A stretch of 64,000 nt of DNA from Rugamonas fusca (lineage in GTDB: Bacteria; Pseudomonadota; Gammaproteobacteria; Burkholderiales; Burkholderiaceae_D). The DNA lies in contig NZ_JACEZS010000013.1 of the NCBI RefSeq assembly GCF_014042365.1, positions 62,001-126,000 on the forward strand, read 5' to 3'. A model generated the notes under the pieces. The model was given only the letters and a program-made list of their open reading frames with translations. It searched no databases and was not told the DNA's origin. Position 1 is the first letter of the stretch. Each line of letters opens with the position of its first letter. Of the stretch, positions 62,377 through 64,000 are shown one piece after another. The position numbers and the translations under genes were made by a program.

Positions 62377-62393
62377 CAGGGCGGTTCGCCCTG
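62377..62393. terminator. Hairpin between convergent bepA and hypothetical gene
   Basis: CAGGGCG and CGCCCTG around a three-base loop; a second stem (CCTGG/CCAGG) lies 20 bases to the left. No T-run is seen. Confidence 0.45.
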
Positions 62394-62409
62394 GCAAGTC
62401 TGGGGTAGC

Positions 62410-63009
62410 TCAGGGCGCGGGCACGGGCACGAAGCCGTAGCGCCCGGCCAGCGCCGCGTGCGCTACCCGCTGCACAGGGATGCGCTGGCCACGGTCGCGC
62501 AAGACGGGACCGGCGCCCGCTGCGTCGTCCTCACGCTCCAGCCAGGCCAGCAGCGCATCGTCGTCGGCTTGATGGTCCGGCCATTCCAGGCGGGCCAGCA
62601 CGTCGGCGCCGTCGCGGTCATCGAGCTGGGCCAGCACGGCGCCGCTGCGCAGGATCAATTCCCCGTGTTCCGTCATCAGCGCCTCATCGAGCGGGCCCAT
62701 GGCCTCGCCCGTGTGCAGGCGCCAGCCCAGCGCCGGATCGGTGCGCACGATGTAGGGTGTCGCTTCCAGGTTCAGGTAGACGCGCTGCGGGCCGTTCTGG
62801 AAATACCAGCAACCGCGCGCGTCGCTGCCGTAGTTGCGGGTGATGAAGGCGACCAGCGCCGCATGTTGCAGCTTGTCGCCGGGCAGGTTCAGGTGCTGGG
62901 CCCGCTCGTCGCGCATGCGCCACTGGCCGCGCGCGTCCAGCGCCAGCCAGCCGTAGCAGTGCGGCACATTGGGCCATTTGGCCATTGCTTGTTTGACGAT
63001 TTCATCCAT
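62410..63009 (-). CDS. Conserved hypothetical protein
   Basis: Soluble protein of 199 residues, starting MDEIVKQAMAKWPNVPHCYG then WLALDARGQWRMRDERAQ, with GCWYFQNGPQRVYLNLEATP in the middle (about 66). I recognise this as a Burkholderiales DUF2946-type family but am not certain of the number. No signal peptide, membrane segment or catalytic motif is visible. It follows the hydrolase gene by 9 bases, so the two are co-transcribed. Confidence 0.75.
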   Translation of the reverse strand: MDEIVKQAMAKWPNVPHCYGWLALDARGQWRMRDERAQHLNLPGDKLQHAALVAFITRNYGSDARGCWYFQNGPQRVYLNLEATPYIVRTDPALGWRLHTGEAMGPLDEALMTEHGELILRSGAVLAQLDDRDGADVLARLEWPDHQADDDALLAWLEREDDAAGAGPVLRDRGQRIPVQRVAHAALAGRYGFVPVPAP

Positions 63010-63018
63010 GTTGTCGGG

Positions 63019-64000
63019 TCAGTCAGTGGCGTGCAGCGGCGTGGTGCTGCCTTCGAGGAAGCGCAGCATGCGCTGGGGCAGCCAGTCGAGCCGGCCGGGC
63101 ACGCCGCCCACGGCGAAGCCGACGTGGCCGCCATGTTCAGGATAGTCCAATTGCACGCAGGCGGCGGCCTGCCGCGGCAGGTGTCGGCCCGGCAGGAAAG
63201 GATCGTTGAGCGCGTTGAGCACCAGCGTGGGCACGGTGATGTCGCCCAGCACATGCCTGGCGCTGGCCCGGTCCCAGTAGTCGTCCGTATCGCGGTAGCC
63301 GTGCAGCGGCGCCGTCACCACGTTGTCGAACGCGTACAGGTCGCGCGCGGCGCGCAGCGCCTCCAGGTCGAACAGGCCGGGGAACTGCTTGAGCTTGGCC
63401 TCGCACTTGGGCTTGAGCGTTTGCAGGAACATGCGCGTGTAGACCAGGTTGAAGCCGCGCGACAGCGAAATGCCACCCTGCGCCAGGTCCAGCGGGGCCG
63501 ACACGGAACAGGCCGCGTCCACGAAGTCGGCCTGGTGCTGCGATTCGCCCAGCCAGCGCAGCAGGGCGTTGCCGCCCAGCGAGACGCCGGCCACGTAGAA
63601 TTTTCCACTACCGTTGCCGCTACCTTTGCCACTGCGGCGCCCGTGCAGCTTGCGCACGATCCAGTCGATCTCGGCCGCGTCGCCGGAATGGTAGAAACGG
63701 GGCGCCCGGTTCGGCTCGCCGGAGCAGCCGCGGAAGTGGGGCACGGCGCCCGACCAGCCGCGCGCGGCCACGGCCGCCATCAGGGCGCGCGCGTAGTGGC
63801 TGCCGGACGAGCCTTCCAGCCCGTGGAACAGCACCACGAAGGGCTGGCCCGGCTGGCCATCGACGAAATCGACGTCGATGAAGTCGCCGTCGGGCGTATC
63901 CCACCGCTCGCGCCGGAACGCGACGGCCGGCCTGGGGATGCAGATGGCCGGATAAATGGTTTGCAGGTGGCCGTTGGGCAACCAGCGCGGGGCGGGATAG
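63019..64000 (-). CDS. Alpha/beta hydrolase, YheT family (5' end outside window)
   Basis: Esterase-like hydrolase of the YheT group. The visible 327 codons start inside RWLPNGHLQTIYPA, the near-N-terminal family signature, so only a few residues are missing. It has VVLFHGLEGSSGSHYARAL (oxyanion HG), HFRGCSGEPNRAPRFYHSGD, the nucleophile elbow VAGVSLGGNALLRWLGE (about residue 150), and the C-terminal catalytic His in PEHGGHVGFAVGG (about 295). The physiological substrate is unknown. A Gly/Ser/Lys-rich insertion (RSGKGSGNGSGKF) lies before the nucleophile strand. Confidence 0.92.
   Translation of the reverse strand, partial: YPAPRWLPNGHLQTIYPAICIPRPAVAFRRERWDTPDGDFIDVDFVDGQPGQPFVVLFHGLEGSSGSHYARALMAAVAARGWSGAVPHFRGCSGEPNRAPRFYHSGDAAEIDWIVRKLHGRRSGKGSGNGSGKFYVAGVSLGGNALLRWLGESQHQADFVDAACSVSAPLDLAQGGISLSRGFNLVYTRMFLQTLKPKCEAKLKQFPGLFDLEALRAARDLYAFDNVVTAPLHGYRDTDDYWDRASARHVLGDITVPTLVLNALNDPFLPGRHLPRQAAACVQLDYPEHGGHVGFAVGGVPGRLDWLPQRMLRFLEGSTTPLHATD

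Overview
The window is about 64 kb of GC-rich (roughly 65%) betaproteobacterial chromosome. The gene order recN-hemH-grpE-dnaK-dnaJ, the minus-strand run AI-2E permease-hda-HAD-pcnB-folK-panB, recA-recX-DUF2889-sucC-sucD, and the protein sequences all fit Burkholderiales. Oxalobacteraceae (Massilia/Duganella/Janthinobacterium type) fits best, but the genus is an inference. Coding density is high. I see no tRNA, rRNA, CRISPR array, prophage or intact insertion sequence.

Layout: (1) 1-7.7 kb: 3' end of recN, ferrochelatase, the heat-shock block grpE-dnaK-dnaJ with a near-perfect sigma-32 promoter, and a beta-carbonic anhydrase. (2) 7.7-19.3 kb: nitrate/nitrite assimilation: nasT (ANTAR antiterminator), a NasS/NrtA-like nitrate sensor, cobA (siroheme supply), an MFS nitrate transporter, nirB, nirD, an FAD/NAD(P) oxidoreductase and nasA. 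Two transcription units here each carry an NtrC-type dyad, a consensus sigma-54 promoter and a leader with an ANTAR-type hexaloop hairpin followed by a terminator. (3) 19.3-20 kb: a ParE/RelE-RHH toxin-antitoxin pair. (4) 20-34.9 kb: putrescine/polyamine and GABA catabolism with three glutamine-synthetase-family ligases (PuuA-like), PotGHI transporter subunits, gabD, a gabT remnant, puuD, a SpuC-like aminotransferase, puuC and a second aminotransferase. (5) 34.9-40.8 kb: a small conserved-looking ORF, then the minus-strand AI-2E permease-hda-HAD-pcnB-folK-panB operon. (6) 41-48.2 kb: purM, vapBC, a Pfp-type phosphofructokinase and two tandem S9 peptidases. (7) 48.2-52.8 kb: a four-gene overlapping operon coding a response regulator, histidine kinase, DUF4212 subunit and sodium/solute symporter. 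(8) 53-64 kb: recA (LexA box) and recX, a DUF2889 gene, sucCD, an FHA protein, a type IV pilin gene with a consensus sigma-54 promoter, a PilZ/YcgR-like protein, moaC, a BepA-like M48 protease, a conserved hypothetical protein and a partial YheT-type hydrolase.

How it works together: the nitrogen block appears to use layered control. NtrC/RpoN would start transcription under nitrogen limitation, and NasT, released from NasS when nitrate or nitrite is present, would prevent termination in the leaders. The products import nitrate, reduce it to nitrite and ammonium, and make siroheme for NirB. The polyamine block supplies nitrogen and carbon by gamma-glutamylation of putrescine. Items most worth a second look are the duplicated sigma-54/ANTAR leader, a GS-family paralog lacking a conserved metal-ligand glutamate, the gabT remnant beside an eleven-G tract, REP-like palindromes, and two very small ORFs (32 and 52 codons) with good ribosome-binding sites.
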